Part shown: positions 52,875 through 61,368 of the stretch, piece after piece
Position numbering within the stretch: the stretch's first letter is position 1
How the letters are laid out: each line of letters opens with the position of its first letter
Position numbers and translations under genes: made by a program
NCBI GenBank assembly: GCA_035631655.1
Contig: DASQIH010000181.1
Location: 62,001 to 126,000, forward strand
Direction: 5' to 3'
DNA: 64,000 nt
Origin: Gp1-AA122 sp035631655
Lineage (GTDB): Bacteria; Acidobacteriota; Terriglobia; Terriglobales; Acidobacteriaceae
Notes under the pieces: generated by a model
The model's input: the letters and a program-made list of their open reading frames with translations, nothing else
Told to the model about the DNA's origin: nothing
Databases searched by the model: none

Positions 52875-53774
52875 ATGTCCCGGGATGCATTTCCGAACGA
52901 ACCGGAGATTGACGTCCGTGCAGAACGCGCTGCGGTTCCCGTACACCGCGACAGTGATCGTGACCCCAACAGCGACAACCAGACTGTCGCGCCGAGAGAC
53001 GACCACGCGAGACCAGAAATAGGCGACTCCGTCCGCGCCTACTATCTGAGGGATCGGGCCTACCTCCTCCGTGAGTCCGAGTTCACCACGCTCGTCGAAA
53101 TCGGCAAATTTAGAGTCATCAATTCGAAAGACCTGGCTCAGTTTGGCTACGCCGGCGATGCCAAACGATTAAACCGTGACGTTCGTCATCTGGTGCAGCA
53201 GGGATTTGTCGCCGTCAGGTCCACTGGGACGGGTAGCTGGGAACAGGAAAGCCTCCTTGTTCTCACCAAGAAAGCTAAACGTCTCCTCATCCAATCGGGC
53301 CGCATGCCCGAGGGGCAGGCGATCTATCACGGCCTCGTGAAGCCGCGCGAAGCCAGCCATGACGCAGCGCTATATCGCCTCTACCAGAGGGAATCCGCAC
53401 GGATCGAGAGTGCGGGAGGAAGGCCGCTCCGCGTTGCGCTCGACTATGAATTGAAGCGGAATCTGCACCGCGCACTGGCTCAGCTCGGCGATCAGGGTCA
53501 AACCCGCGAAGCGCGCGAACGCGTGGCTGAACGGCAAGGACTCGTTCTCGTCAATGACAAGGTGCAGGTTCCCGATCTTCGCCTCGAATACGAAACGGCA
53601 GATCACGAATACAGACACGTCGATTTGGAACTAGCCACACGGAACTATCGGCCGCGCGCGTTGGCGCAAAAAGCGAAGGCCGGGTTTTCGATCTATGCCC
53701 CTCGCGAAGACGCCTCGAAACTACGACGCATTTTCGACGAGTCCGAACTCACTGCACGGATTTTCGCATTATGA
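52875..53774 (+). CDS. Replication-relaxation-like winged-helix protein
   Basis: A 299-residue protein from the ATG at 52875 (GGAG 11 nt upstream); a start at 52821 inside the previous gene is unlikely. After a disordered N-terminus, about 75-160 is a winged helix (FTTLVEIGKFRVINSKDLAQFGY, then LNRDVRHLVQQGFV). The C-terminal half includes KVQVPDLRLEYE and HRHVDLE-like segments ending in a basic patch. This matches the 'replication-relaxation' family found on conjugative elements, which may act in DNA processing at oriT. No HUH relaxase motif is present. Its stop overlaps the next start. Confidence 0.65.
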   Translation: MSRDAFPNEPEIDVRAERAAVPVHRDSDRDPNSDNQTVAPRDDHARPEIGDSVRAYYLRDRAYLLRESEFTTLVEIGKFRVINSKDLAQFGYAGDAKRLNRDVRHLVQQGFVAVRSTGTGSWEQESLLVLTKKAKRLLIQSGRMPEGQAIYHGLVKPREASHDAALYRLYQRESARIESAGGRPLRVALDYELKRNLHRALAQLGDQGQTREARERVAERQGLVLVNDKVQVPDLRLEYETADHEYRHVDLELATRNYRPRALAQKAKAGFSIYAPREDASKLRRIFDESELTARIFAL

Positions 53775-54778
53775 ATATCGACGGTGTATACCTCTCGGCC
53801 TTGCAGGCCTTCGGATACACCGAGGAAGAGGCTCGGTTTCTCTACCTCGTAGCGACGCATTCCGGTTACTTCGTCGCGCGGCAGTTTCTCGCCTTCGCCG
53901 GCGTGCAGTGGGGCAAGCGCACCACGCTGTTCTGGAACAAACTCCAATCTTCCAAACACGCGCGAACGAGCTCGATGCCGAGGCACCGAGCTGTCTATCA
54001 CCTCTTCGCCCGGAAGCTCTATCGGCAGCTCGGCCGCGAAAACCTGCGCAACCGCCGCCGGCATGAACTCGAATACATTCAGACACGAATCGCCATCCTC
54101 GATTTCGTGCTCGCGAATCCCTCCCTTTCCTACCTCGAGACGGAGGGCGACAAAGTCGCCTTTTTCTGCCGCCACCTGCAAATCGAGGCGAGGCATCTCC
54201 CGTCAAAAACCTACCTTGGACGCCGCACCATTCAACCCACAGTTCGGTATTTCGTGGACCGCTTTCCGATGTTCTTTTCGGAAGCGGATTCTCGATCGAA
54301 CATCGTTACGTTTTCCTTCATTCAAGGCAGCGAAGCCAACCTCGCCGCTTTTGTTCACCACCTGCACGCGTACTCACCATTGTTTCGTGAACTACGAGAG
54401 TTTCGCTTTCTTTACCTGTCTCGAATCGATGCATATTTCGCGAAGGCGCGCGAGCTGTTCCATGCGCTGGTGACCGTTCCGCTCGAGTCGAATCCTGCGG
54501 ACGATCTGCTCCGCTACTTCGCCATCCGCAAAGCTTGGGACCTGCACCAGTACGGCTCGCTCAGCGAAGCCGACCTGGTCTTTCGGAATATGTCAAAGGA
54601 GCGGTTTGCCGGGGAACGATTCGAACACTTCTATCGTTCATGGAAAGCGGACCGTCTTCCTGAATCTCAGATCCGAGCGACATTCCGCGGCCACCACCTG
54701 CCCCACATAACCCATTTTGAAGCGCGAATTCTCAAACCCTTCGCTGTCGCCGGTGAAGTGGAGGAGGAGCAACGGTGA
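53771..54778 (+). CDS. Hypothetical ICE protein (335 aa)
   Basis: A 335-residue soluble protein coupled to the previous gene by an ATGA overlap. It is rich in aromatic and basic residues (RRHELEYIQTRIAILDFVLANP near 95-118). Possible winged-helix segments are present near the N-terminus (FGYTEEEARFLYLVATHSGYFVARQFL). I do not recognise it. Its pairing with the replication-relaxation-like protein suggests a joint role in DNA processing. Confidence 0.78.
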   Translation: MNIDGVYLSALQAFGYTEEEARFLYLVATHSGYFVARQFLAFAGVQWGKRTTLFWNKLQSSKHARTSSMPRHRAVYHLFARKLYRQLGRENLRNRRRHELEYIQTRIAILDFVLANPSLSYLETEGDKVAFFCRHLQIEARHLPSKTYLGRRTIQPTVRYFVDRFPMFFSEADSRSNIVTFSFIQGSEANLAAFVHHLHAYSPLFRELREFRFLYLSRIDAYFAKARELFHALVTVPLESNPADDLLRYFAIRKAWDLHQYGSLSEADLVFRNMSKERFAGERFEHFYRSWKADRLPESQIRATFRGHHLPHITHFEARILKPFAVAGEVEEEQR

Positions 54779-54884
54779 AGAAGGTAGGAATTACAGCCTG
54801 CACTCGGCCCTGCTTCGGGTCCTTCACCTTGTGGCACAGGCATGTCTTGAAGAATCAAGGAGAAGGCGTAGGCAGAAAGGAAAA

Positions 54885-55018
54885 GTGCCCGGCGGAAAAA
54901 ATTCCAAATCGGGCGGGAGCGACCCCACTTTTCGGGCTTTCAGCCGCCCAAAAAGTTTTGGGAGTCGCTCCCGCCCTAGGCATCGTTTTCGCTGCCTTGG
55001 ATTTTTTCCGCCGGGCAC
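54885..55018 (+). ncRNA. 134-nt near-perfect rod hairpin upstream of the coupling-protein operon
   Basis: The arms GTGCCCGGCGG...TTCCAA (54885-54907) and TTGGATTTTTTCC...GGGCAC (54997-55018) pair over 22 bp with a single bulge. The inner arms GGGCGGGAGCGAC (54911-54923) and GTCGCTCCCGCCC (54964-54976) pair perfectly. Further inside, ACTTTT/AAAAGT and GGGC/GCCC continue the rod. It ends about 23 nt before an AAAGGAGG ribosome site. No U-tract follows. It could be a regulatory leader, an RNase III site, a DNA hairpin or a palindromic miniature element. Confidence 0.6.
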
Positions 55019-55057
55019 AGAGAGTTTCGGAAGTCGAAGCATAAAGGAGGAAGCACC

Positions 55058-55297
55058 ATGTCCATCATCAAGAAGGCCCCCCCAATTCTTACCCGCGAAT
55101 TTCGTTTGGAGGAGCCCGTCAGTCTCCTTCTGGACGACTACGCGCAGTTCATCGAAAGCAGCGCCGACCACGTTCTGAATTCCGCCATCAAGAAAACTCT
55201 CTGGCGGGACCAGGACTACCACAAATGGAGAGAGCAGAAGAAGAGCGCGGACAACGGCGCTGGCCGGCGTGGACCGGAGGCTGCGACGAAATCATGA
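55058..55297 (+). CDS. Small conjugation-associated protein, possibly DNA-binding
   Basis: A 79-residue protein with an excellent AAAGGAGG site before the ATG. The N-terminal half (TREFRLEEPVSLLLDDYAQFIESSADHVLNSAIKK) resembles a ribbon-helix-helix or MobC-like accessory fold, and the tail is basic. It overlaps the VirD4-like start (ATGA). Location next to the coupling protein fits a relaxosome accessory role; this is inference. Confidence 0.7.
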   Translation: MSIIKKAPPILTREFRLEEPVSLLLDDYAQFIESSADHVLNSAIKKTLWRDQDYHKWREQKKSADNGAGRRGPEAATKS

Positions 55298-57291
55298 TGC
55301 AGCGAGTCCTTGCGTCGCGGCACTTCCTCGCCAGCCTGCTGGCGCTGGGAACGGGTGCGCTTCTTTTCTATGCGCGCCCGCTCCCGGAAGAGTCGTTCTT
55401 TCTTCATTTGATTTCACTGCGCGCGCCAAACGCCTTCGTAAGCTTCCAGTGGCTCTACAACGTGTGCCTTTTCACCACACCTTACCTTCTCTATCTCGCG
55501 ATGCTTTCAGCGCTCTATGTCGCGACCCTAAGATATCGGCAGCGGGTCTCGCCAGGCCACCCTCCGCTGTATCCCGATCCGAAGAAGCGCGAGGAACTTT
55601 TCCTGGTGGTGGGCGAAGTTCACGATCCCCGCAAGCCGGGCCCCAGCCCGACTCCTCACTGGCTGACCATTCCTGAGCGCGGATTGTTCACCGGAACCGT
55701 CATTCTTGGAGCGGTCGGTTCGGGCAAGACCGCGACAGCCATGTATCCGTTTGCGGAACAGATTCTGGCGTTCAAGGCAAAGGACAAAGAACGCAGGATC
55801 GGCGCGTTAGTCCTGGAGGTGAAAGGCGATTTTTGCCGCAAGGTGAAGGAGATTCTCGACCGTCACGAACGAGGAGAGGATTTCATCGAGATCAGCCTCG
55901 ATTCCGAGTACCGCTACAATCCCCTGCACAACGACCTCGATGCCTACGCTCTCGCCTTCAATATCGCATCCTTATTAAACAATCTGTTCGGACGGGGTAA
56001 GGAACCATTCTGGCAGCAGGCCTACACCAATCTCGTCAAATTCATCATCCTTCTGCACAAAATCGCCTACGACTACGTCACCCTATTCAATGTCTACGAG
56101 TGCGCCATTTCACCTCCATTGCTGGAACAACGCATTCGCGAAGCCGAAGAGATCATCATGGGGCGTTATTTCGCGGCGGTAACTCCCGAAGTGTTTGCCA
56201 CGCACCCGGTTGAACTCGCCGGCCTTGGTTTCAAACACGACCCGGGAAAGGAACGCTATCTCGCGGAAGCTTCGAAAGAACTCTGGACGGAACTTCAGAC
56301 GAGAGGGATCAAGGCAGAACCAATCACCATCCTCGACCCGGCATTTGCAGAACCGGACAGGCTCGAACAGCTCTACGCAGTCCAGCGCTGGTTTCGCGAA
56401 GACTGGAAACGGATCGAGCCGAAGCTCCGAACTTCCATCGTCGAAGGCATTTCCGTGTTCCTCTCGCTCTTTGACGACAATCCGAAAGTGAAACGGGTCT
56501 TTTGCCCGAAGAAGGAGTGCTACGACCCAAGACTCAACGCCAAAGGCCAGTACGGAAAGCCATTGCCTTCATTCTCTTGGCTCTTGGAACAAGGAGCGGT
56601 TTGCTCACTGAATTTCCCCGTCGGTATGAATGCCGGACTGGCCAAGGCCATCGGCGTCATGATGAAGCTCGATTTCGAACGCGCAGTGCTGAACCGCATC
56701 CCGCAAATCGAAGCGGAAAAAGAGCGGAATTTTCGCCAGGTTCTGTTTCTCTGCGACGAATACCAGCACTTCGCTACCGTCGGAGAAAGTGACCCGACCG
56801 GCGACGAGAAGTTCTTCAGCCTCTCCCGGCAAGCCAAGTGCATTCCCATCGTCGCGACGCAGAGCATCAGTTCGCTGCGCTCCGCGCTTCCCGGTGACAG
56901 TTGGAGAACGCTACTCCAGACCTTTCGGACAAAAATCTTTCTTTGCCTCTCGGACGACTTCTCCGCGAAGACAGCCAGCGAACTCTGCGGTCGTGAAGAC
57001 CGTCTGAAAGTCAGCTACAACCTGTCGGAAAGCGGTCACGACGCGAGCGTCAGCCTGCTCACTGGGAAAGCAGTTTCGCATCGGGCGAACATCACCGCTT
57101 CCAAGAGCTACAACACACAGACCGACTTCCGCTTCGACATGAAGACGTTCACGGAACTACGAAACGCTCAGTCCGTCACGATTGCCTACGACGGGCTCAA
57201 TCCGATTCCGCCGACGTTTTGTTACTTAAAGCCTTATTACAACGACCCCAACAAATCCTATTTCGAGCAACTTGCCGCAGGAGAACTCTGA
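55294..57291 (+). CDS. traG: VirD4/TraG coupling protein
   Basis: A 665-residue type IV coupling protein from the ATG at 55294. Two N-terminal membrane helices lie at about 10-26 and 55-78. Walker A GAVGSGKT is near 140-147, Walker B LFLCDEYQHF near 485, and a late TraG/VirD4 segment is SRQAKCIPIVATQS. It links the relaxosome to the T4SS. It overlaps genes on both sides by a few nt, so expression is coupled to VirB11. Confidence 0.95.
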   Translation: MMQRVLASRHFLASLLALGTGALLFYARPLPEESFFLHLISLRAPNAFVSFQWLYNVCLFTTPYLLYLAMLSALYVATLRYRQRVSPGHPPLYPDPKKREELFLVVGEVHDPRKPGPSPTPHWLTIPERGLFTGTVILGAVGSGKTATAMYPFAEQILAFKAKDKERRIGALVLEVKGDFCRKVKEILDRHERGEDFIEISLDSEYRYNPLHNDLDAYALAFNIASLLNNLFGRGKEPFWQQAYTNLVKFIILLHKIAYDYVTLFNVYECAISPPLLEQRIREAEEIIMGRYFAAVTPEVFATHPVELAGLGFKHDPGKERYLAEASKELWTELQTRGIKAEPITILDPAFAEPDRLEQLYAVQRWFREDWKRIEPKLRTSIVEGISVFLSLFDDNPKVKRVFCPKKECYDPRLNAKGQYGKPLPSFSWLLEQGAVCSLNFPVGMNAGLAKAIGVMMKLDFERAVLNRIPQIEAEKERNFRQVLFLCDEYQHFATVGESDPTGDEKFFSLSRQAKCIPIVATQSISSLRSALPGDSWRTLLQTFRTKIFLCLSDDFSAKTASELCGREDRLKVSYNLSESGHDASVSLLTGKAVSHRANITASKSYNTQTDFRFDMKTFTELRNAQSVTIAYDGLNPIPPTFCYLKPYYNDPNKSYFEQLAAGEL

Positions 57292-58262
57292 TGCCAGGTT
57301 TTGAAACCATTCTTCCGTTCCTCAAGCCCATCGAACATCTCATCCTCGACGATTCCATCAGCGAAGTCATGGTCAACGGACCGGATCAGGTGTTCGTCGA
57401 AAAGGCGGGTTTCATCGAGCAGGTTCGCGGCGTCTCGCTCGGCGAGCGTTCTCTGCTCGTCGCGGTCAAAAACATCGCCCGCCGCTTGGGCGATGACATC
57501 TCCGAAGCGAAGCCCATCCTCGATTCAAGATTGCCGGACGGGAGCCGAGTGGCGGCGGTAATTCCTCCCTGCAGCCTAAGCGGCGTCACCCTGACCATTC
57601 GTAAGTTCAACGTCCGGCACTTTGAAATCGCGGATCTCATCGCAACTGGCACCCTCACTCACGCACTCGCGAATCGCCTTGAAGACTACATTCTGCAGCG
57701 GAGCAATCTATTGATATGCGGTGGTACCGGCACAGGCAAGACGACCCTTTTGAACGCACTTGGAAAGTTCATTCCACCCGATGAACGCATCCTGCTGATC
57801 GAAGACACCGCGGAGATACAACTTGCCCAATCGAATCTCGTTCGCTTCGAAGCCCGCCGTGAGCAGAACGGGGTACCCGCAGTCTCCATTCGCGACCTTC
57901 TTAAAGCATCGCTGCGGCACCGGCCCGATCGTATTTTGTTGGGAGAAATCAGAGGAAGTGAGGCGTTCGACCTACTTCAACTTTTGAATACGGGCCACGC
58001 CGGTACACTGAGCACGATTCATGCAAGTTCCGCGAAACAGGGGCTGGCTCGGTTCACGAGCTGTGTCTTACAGAGTGGCATCGAGCTTCCTTACCGTTCG
58101 ATCAAGACGAATATCGCCGATTCCCTCAACGTTGTCATCCACATTGAACGAAGGCCCGGCCGTCGGTTCATCTCCGAAGTCCTCGAAATCAACAGTTACG
58201 ACCCGGACTCCGATCTTTTCGATTTCTGCTCCATCTACGTCGCTCCCAAGGAACACCCATGA
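57291..58262 (+). CDS. trbB: TrbB/VirB11 secretion ATPase
   Basis: A 323-residue hexameric traffic ATPase from the ATG at 57291 (TGATG overlap with traG). Walker A GGTGTGKT is near 144-151, an Asp box ILLIEDTAEI follows, then ILLGEIRGSEAFD (Walker B) and GHAGTLSTIHA (His box). It drives T4SS assembly and substrate switching. Confidence 0.96.
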   Translation: MPGFETILPFLKPIEHLILDDSISEVMVNGPDQVFVEKAGFIEQVRGVSLGERSLLVAVKNIARRLGDDISEAKPILDSRLPDGSRVAAVIPPCSLSGVTLTIRKFNVRHFEIADLIATGTLTHALANRLEDYILQRSNLLICGGTGTGKTTLLNALGKFIPPDERILLIEDTAEIQLAQSNLVRFEARREQNGVPAVSIRDLLKASLRHRPDRILLGEIRGSEAFDLLQLLNTGHAGTLSTIHASSAKQGLARFTSCVLQSGIELPYRSIKTNIADSLNVVIHIERRPGRRFISEVLEINSYDPDSDLFDFCSIYVAPKEHP

Positions 58263-59209
58263 GCTCTATTTCTTCATTCACGCCAAGATTACTGACGGCG
58301 CCCGAATACGTGTTCGCTCTTCACAAGCCAAGCGACCAAGTCGCGGTGCTTGTCAGGAATCGCACGCGGCACCAAACGATCCAACGAATTCTTCCTGCCG
58401 AAGGAATCGCGAGTGCTCCGTTTCAGTCCTGGCTTCAGGAACAGAACCAGTCTGGAGCCGACATCTTTATCGGAATGAATCCAGTAAGAGAAGGGTCGCG
58501 AAACCGGACCAAAGAACAAATCCGCGAGATACGCCACACTTATCTCGACCTCGACGAGCAAGCGGGTGCCTCGCTTCAGGCCATCCGTACTTCCGGCGAC
58601 GTGCCACCACCGAACTTCGTTCTCGATACTTCGCCCGGAAAACACCAAGTCGTTTGGCGTGTCGAGGGCTTCGACACAAGTGAGGCGGAATCGCTGTTGC
58701 GTGCTCTGGCTTCGCAGTATGGCGGCGATCCGGCTGCCACTGATATTTCCCGACTCCTTCGTTTACCCGGATTCAGAAATAGGAAATACAACGAGGCCTT
58801 CGTCGTGCGCGTGCATCACGAAACCGACCATATCTACCACTCCCAGGATTTCCACGTCCAGGAAGACTCACCCGAGTCGCCGCGACATCTGGGCGACTCT
58901 CATTCTGCGGGAAGGAAGCTACCGCCCGGACACCGGAGTCAGTCTGAAGCTGACTGGGCGTATGCAAGAAGGGCCCTCGCCCGGGGTGACAACTCGGAGG
59001 ATGTCGTTCGCCGCATCGCCGACTACCGCGCCGAAGACAAAGCGGATCCGTTCTACTACGCACGACTTACGGTGATCAAAGCCCAACTCTCAATGATGTC
59101 CCGAGACGGCGATCGACACGTCCCCCAGGTTTCGGGCGATAGTGCGTCGCATTCTGCGGTCGAGGCTGCACCGTCCAATACGATTTCACCAACGCGTCAT
59201 CAGCGTTGA
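58259..59209 (+). CDS. RepB-like DNA primase
   Basis: A 316-residue protein coupled to trbB by ATGA. The primase core shows the metal-binding pattern YLDLDEQ near 98-104, then FVLDTSPGKHQVVWRV, and the family-typical ATDISRLLRLPGFRNRK. The C-terminal ~100 residues are polar. It probably primes complementary-strand synthesis after transfer or element replication. It lies directly before the xis/int pair. Confidence 0.88.
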   Translation: MSSISSFTPRLLTAPEYVFALHKPSDQVAVLVRNRTRHQTIQRILPAEGIASAPFQSWLQEQNQSGADIFIGMNPVREGSRNRTKEQIREIRHTYLDLDEQAGASLQAIRTSGDVPPPNFVLDTSPGKHQVVWRVEGFDTSEAESLLRALASQYGGDPAATDISRLLRLPGFRNRKYNEAFVVRVHHETDHIYHSQDFHVQEDSPESPRHLGDSHSAGRKLPPGHRSQSEADWAYARRALARGDNSEDVVRRIADYRAEDKADPFYYARLTVIKAQLSMMSRDGDRHVPQVSGDSASHSAVEAAPSNTISPTRHQR

Positions 59210-59242
59210 TTTTCTTCGATTGTTTTTCTTGAGAGACCGGCC

Positions 59243-59461
59243 ATGAATCAAGCTGACGTAGAAGTGATAGACTCGACCGAGCTGGCGAAAAGGCTCAACG
59301 TACCTGAAACCTGGGTACGTTCGCGAACCAACGCGAAACGCACAACCGATCCGATCCCGCATCTGCGGCTTGGACGTTACGTACGTTTTCCTTGGGGAAG
59401 TTCCGAACTTCGCGATTGGCTGGATCGCCAGTTGGTCAGCGCGAACGGGCAGGGTCATTAA
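59243..59461 (+). CDS. xis: AlpA/excisionase-like HTH protein
   Basis: A 72-residue MerR-like winged helix (DSTELAKRLNVPETWVRSRT, then HLRLGRYVRFPWGSSELRDWLD), typical of DNA-binding excisionases and HTH_17 proteins. It is immediately upstream of the integrase gene, where recombination directionality factors usually lie. The symbol is given for the likely role. Confidence 0.85.
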   Translation: MNQADVEVIDSTELAKRLNVPETWVRSRTNAKRTTDPIPHLRLGRYVRFPWGSSELRDWLDRQLVSANGQGH

Positions 59462-59470
59462 GGAGAAAAA

Positions 59471-60631
59471 ATGACCAAACTCGTTCGTTATCAAAATGGC
59501 GGTTTGTATGCGCACCATGGAGCTTGGTACGTGGCGTATCGCGTTCCGGTGCGGCAGGAGAACGGATCGACCAAACTCAAGAACAAGGTGAAGATGCTGG
59601 GTTCGCTTAAGGACTATCCGAGAGAAGCCGACATCCTACACCTGAAGACGGAGTTCATGCTGCGGATCAACGCCGGCCGCTTCACGCCGGAAACCAACAT
59701 GACGCTCTCCGAGTTCGTCGAGAAAGTGTATCTGCCGTACGTCGAAGAGTTGCGTGCTTCGACAAAGAAGGGTTATGGGGAAATCTGGACCAATCACATT
59801 TCGAACCGTGTCGGATCGATTCGCATGAGGGAGTTCCGTACCGTCGATGCCAGTCGCATGTTGAAAGCGATTGCCGATGAAAATGACCTCACCAAGACGA
59901 CCCTGCAGCACATCAAGAGCGTGCTCAGCGCCATCTTCACACATGCGAAAAACGAAGGTGCCTTCGATGGGGTGAATCCAGTCCAAGACGCCCGAATCCC
60001 GAGGAACACGCGCGAACCAGGTGAAACGTTTGCATACAACTTGTCCGAAATACGGAGCATTCTCGATGCTCTGCCGTTGTTGCCGAAAGCAATCGTTGCG
60101 ATAGCCGCCTTTGCGGGGCTTCGCCACGGAGAGTTACGCGCTCTCGAATGGTCCGACTATCAAGGCGATTCGCTCAACGTCAGCCGGTCGATCTGGAAGA
60201 CTTTCATCAATCGACCGAAAACGCGAGCAAGCGCCCAGGCCGTTCCTGTAATTCGACAACTGGCAGAAATTTTGAATGAATACCGGATTTCCATGGGCAA
60301 TCCCAAAGACGGAGTTGTGTTCCATTCCGGAGCGGGTGAGCACTTGGATTTCGACAGATTAGGACAACGTGTTGTTCGTCCTGCCGTGGAATCTCTGCGG
60401 CTGGAGTGGCACGGCTGGCATGGGTTCAGACGTGGGATTGCGTCGAACTTGTATGAACTGGGCGCCAACGACAAAATCGTCCAGCGCATCTTGAGACACG
60501 CGAAACCACATGTGACCAGAGAACGCTACATCAAGGCTTTTGACCCGGCTGTTTTGGCGGCGATGAAGCAGATGGAAGCGGCTTTGGACGTAGTAAGCAA
60601 GCGCTTACCAACTGCTTACCAAGTGAACTGA
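59471..60631 (+). CDS. int: Tyrosine-type site-specific integrase
   Basis: A 386-residue recombinase. The N-terminal SAM-like core-binding domain is seen (MTLSEFVEKVYLPYVEELR). Catalytic residues are Arg in AGLRHGEL (about 218), HxxR in WHGFRRG (about 316-319), His in LRHAKPH and the nucleophile Tyr in RERYIKAF (about 352). It starts 9 nt after the excisionase-like gene with AAGGAG upstream. It is the right-most ICE gene, about 530 bp from the tRNA-Pro gene that is the probable integration target. Confidence 0.96.
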   Translation: MTKLVRYQNGGLYAHHGAWYVAYRVPVRQENGSTKLKNKVKMLGSLKDYPREADILHLKTEFMLRINAGRFTPETNMTLSEFVEKVYLPYVEELRASTKKGYGEIWTNHISNRVGSIRMREFRTVDASRMLKAIADENDLTKTTLQHIKSVLSAIFTHAKNEGAFDGVNPVQDARIPRNTREPGETFAYNLSEIRSILDALPLLPKAIVAIAAFAGLRHGELRALEWSDYQGDSLNVSRSIWKTFINRPKTRASAQAVPVIRQLAEILNEYRISMGNPKDGVVFHSGAGEHLDFDRLGQRVVRPAVESLRLEWHGWHGFRRGIASNLYELGANDKIVQRILRHAKPHVTRERYIKAFDPAVLAAMKQMEAALDVVSKRLPTAYQVN

Positions 60632-60663
60632 ACAGTTGTGGTAAGCTGTTGAAAGCACGCCGC

Positions 60664-60745
60664 GGAGAGGTGGCAGAGCGGCTGAATGCGGCGGTTTGCT
60701 AAACCGTTGTACGAGCTAAATCTTGTACGGGGAGTTCGAATCCGA
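60664..60745 (+). tRNA. tRNA-Ser(GCU)-like gene with a non-matching 3' end
   Basis: The 5' part is canonical: acceptor strand GGAGAGG (60664-60670), D-arm, anticodon loop TTGCTAA (GCT), and a long variable arm (GTACGAG/CTTGTAC). The T-loop TTCGAATCC is reached, but the following bases (GAACACC...) do not complete the T-stem and no CCTCTCC acceptor complement appears. It is therefore probably a 5' tRNA fragment or disrupted gene. It lies between int and tRNA-Pro. Confidence 0.65.
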
Positions 60746-61061
60746 ACACCAGCACGGCTGCGGTTTCCCCAACCGCCGCCACAAATTCCTAGGAAAGGTC
60801 GCATTAACTTTGCAGAACTTATGCTGTCTGTGTTTTCGTGAGTGCTGGCGTGAACGCACTCCGTGAGGCATCTCCAAGTATCATTCGTCGATCGGTGGCA
60901 ATTGCCCTGCCGACTATGAAGAGGTCAATACTGCAAACGACCGGGGACAGGGTTCTCAAATTCTAAACATAACCACGCAAGTTGTCCGCGTTGTCCGTAC
61001 AATAAAGCAGAACTTGCACTTGGGAACGCACCGTAAAGCGTTGAATTGAGAGGCAAAACAG

Positions 61062-61118
61062 TGATCGAGGCAAACGGATCTAAATCATCGAGCGCCTGGC
61101 CCTGCACTAGGCGCTCAA
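61062..61118 (-). pseudogene. Degenerate tRNA-Pro relic
   Basis: The segment aligns without gaps to the 3' half of the intact tRNA-Pro exactly 96 bp to its right. The first 29 positions (acceptor and T-arm) have 22 identities, and all 7 differences are transitions. The anticodon region is scrambled and the 5' half is lost. It looks like an old duplicated attachment site or an eroded tRNA copy. Confidence 0.7.
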
Positions 61119-61157
61119 TGGACTTTCGCGTTTTGTAAGTTGCTGATTCTAAAAGAT

Positions 61158-61235
61158 TGGTCGGGGCGAATGGATTTGAACCATCGACCTCCTGGTCCCG
61201 AACCAGGCGCGCTAGCCAGGCTGCGCTACGCCCCG
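61158..61235 (-). tRNA. tRNA-Pro(CGG), probable ICE attachment site
   Basis: A complete cloverleaf: acceptor CGGGGCG (61235-61229) pairs with CGCCCCG (61168-61162), discriminator A, and an encoded CCA at 61160-61158. The anticodon CGG is at 61200-61198 in loop TTCGGGA. Its 3' end faces left toward the integrase, the standard geometry for an ICE inserted at a tRNA 3' end. A direct repeat of the 3' end should mark the other ICE end outside the window. Confidence 0.93.
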
Positions 61236-61299
61236 ACCGCCACGCTCAGAGCGAAGCACCACCCCAAGCGGAAACATCAGATTAACACAGCTCTTGAGC

Positions 61300-61342
61300 G
61301 GCGCGGTAGCTGAATGGCAGAGCGGCGGTTCGCTTGATTCTC
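61300..61342 (+). pseudogene. 5' tRNA fragment
   Basis: GCGCGGTAGCTGAATGGCAG and the following AGCGGCGG look like a tRNA acceptor and D-arm. The anticodon stem that should follow is not formed and no T-arm is found. It lies just beyond the tRNA-Pro gene and suggests repeated integration events at this locus. Confidence 0.5.
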
Positions 61343-61368
61343 GAGCCCGAGGCACTAGCTCAAGCATT

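Noticed and set aside
54885..55018. Rod hairpin as a CRISPR unit or terminator
   Set aside because: There is only one unit with no spacer array and no U-tract; no CRISPR repeats were seen anywhere in the window.
54775..55044. 89-codon frame starting with GTG overlapping the previous stop
   Set aside because: Most of it lies over the 134-nt rod hairpin, its composition reflects the palindrome, and the next gene has its own perfect ribosome site.
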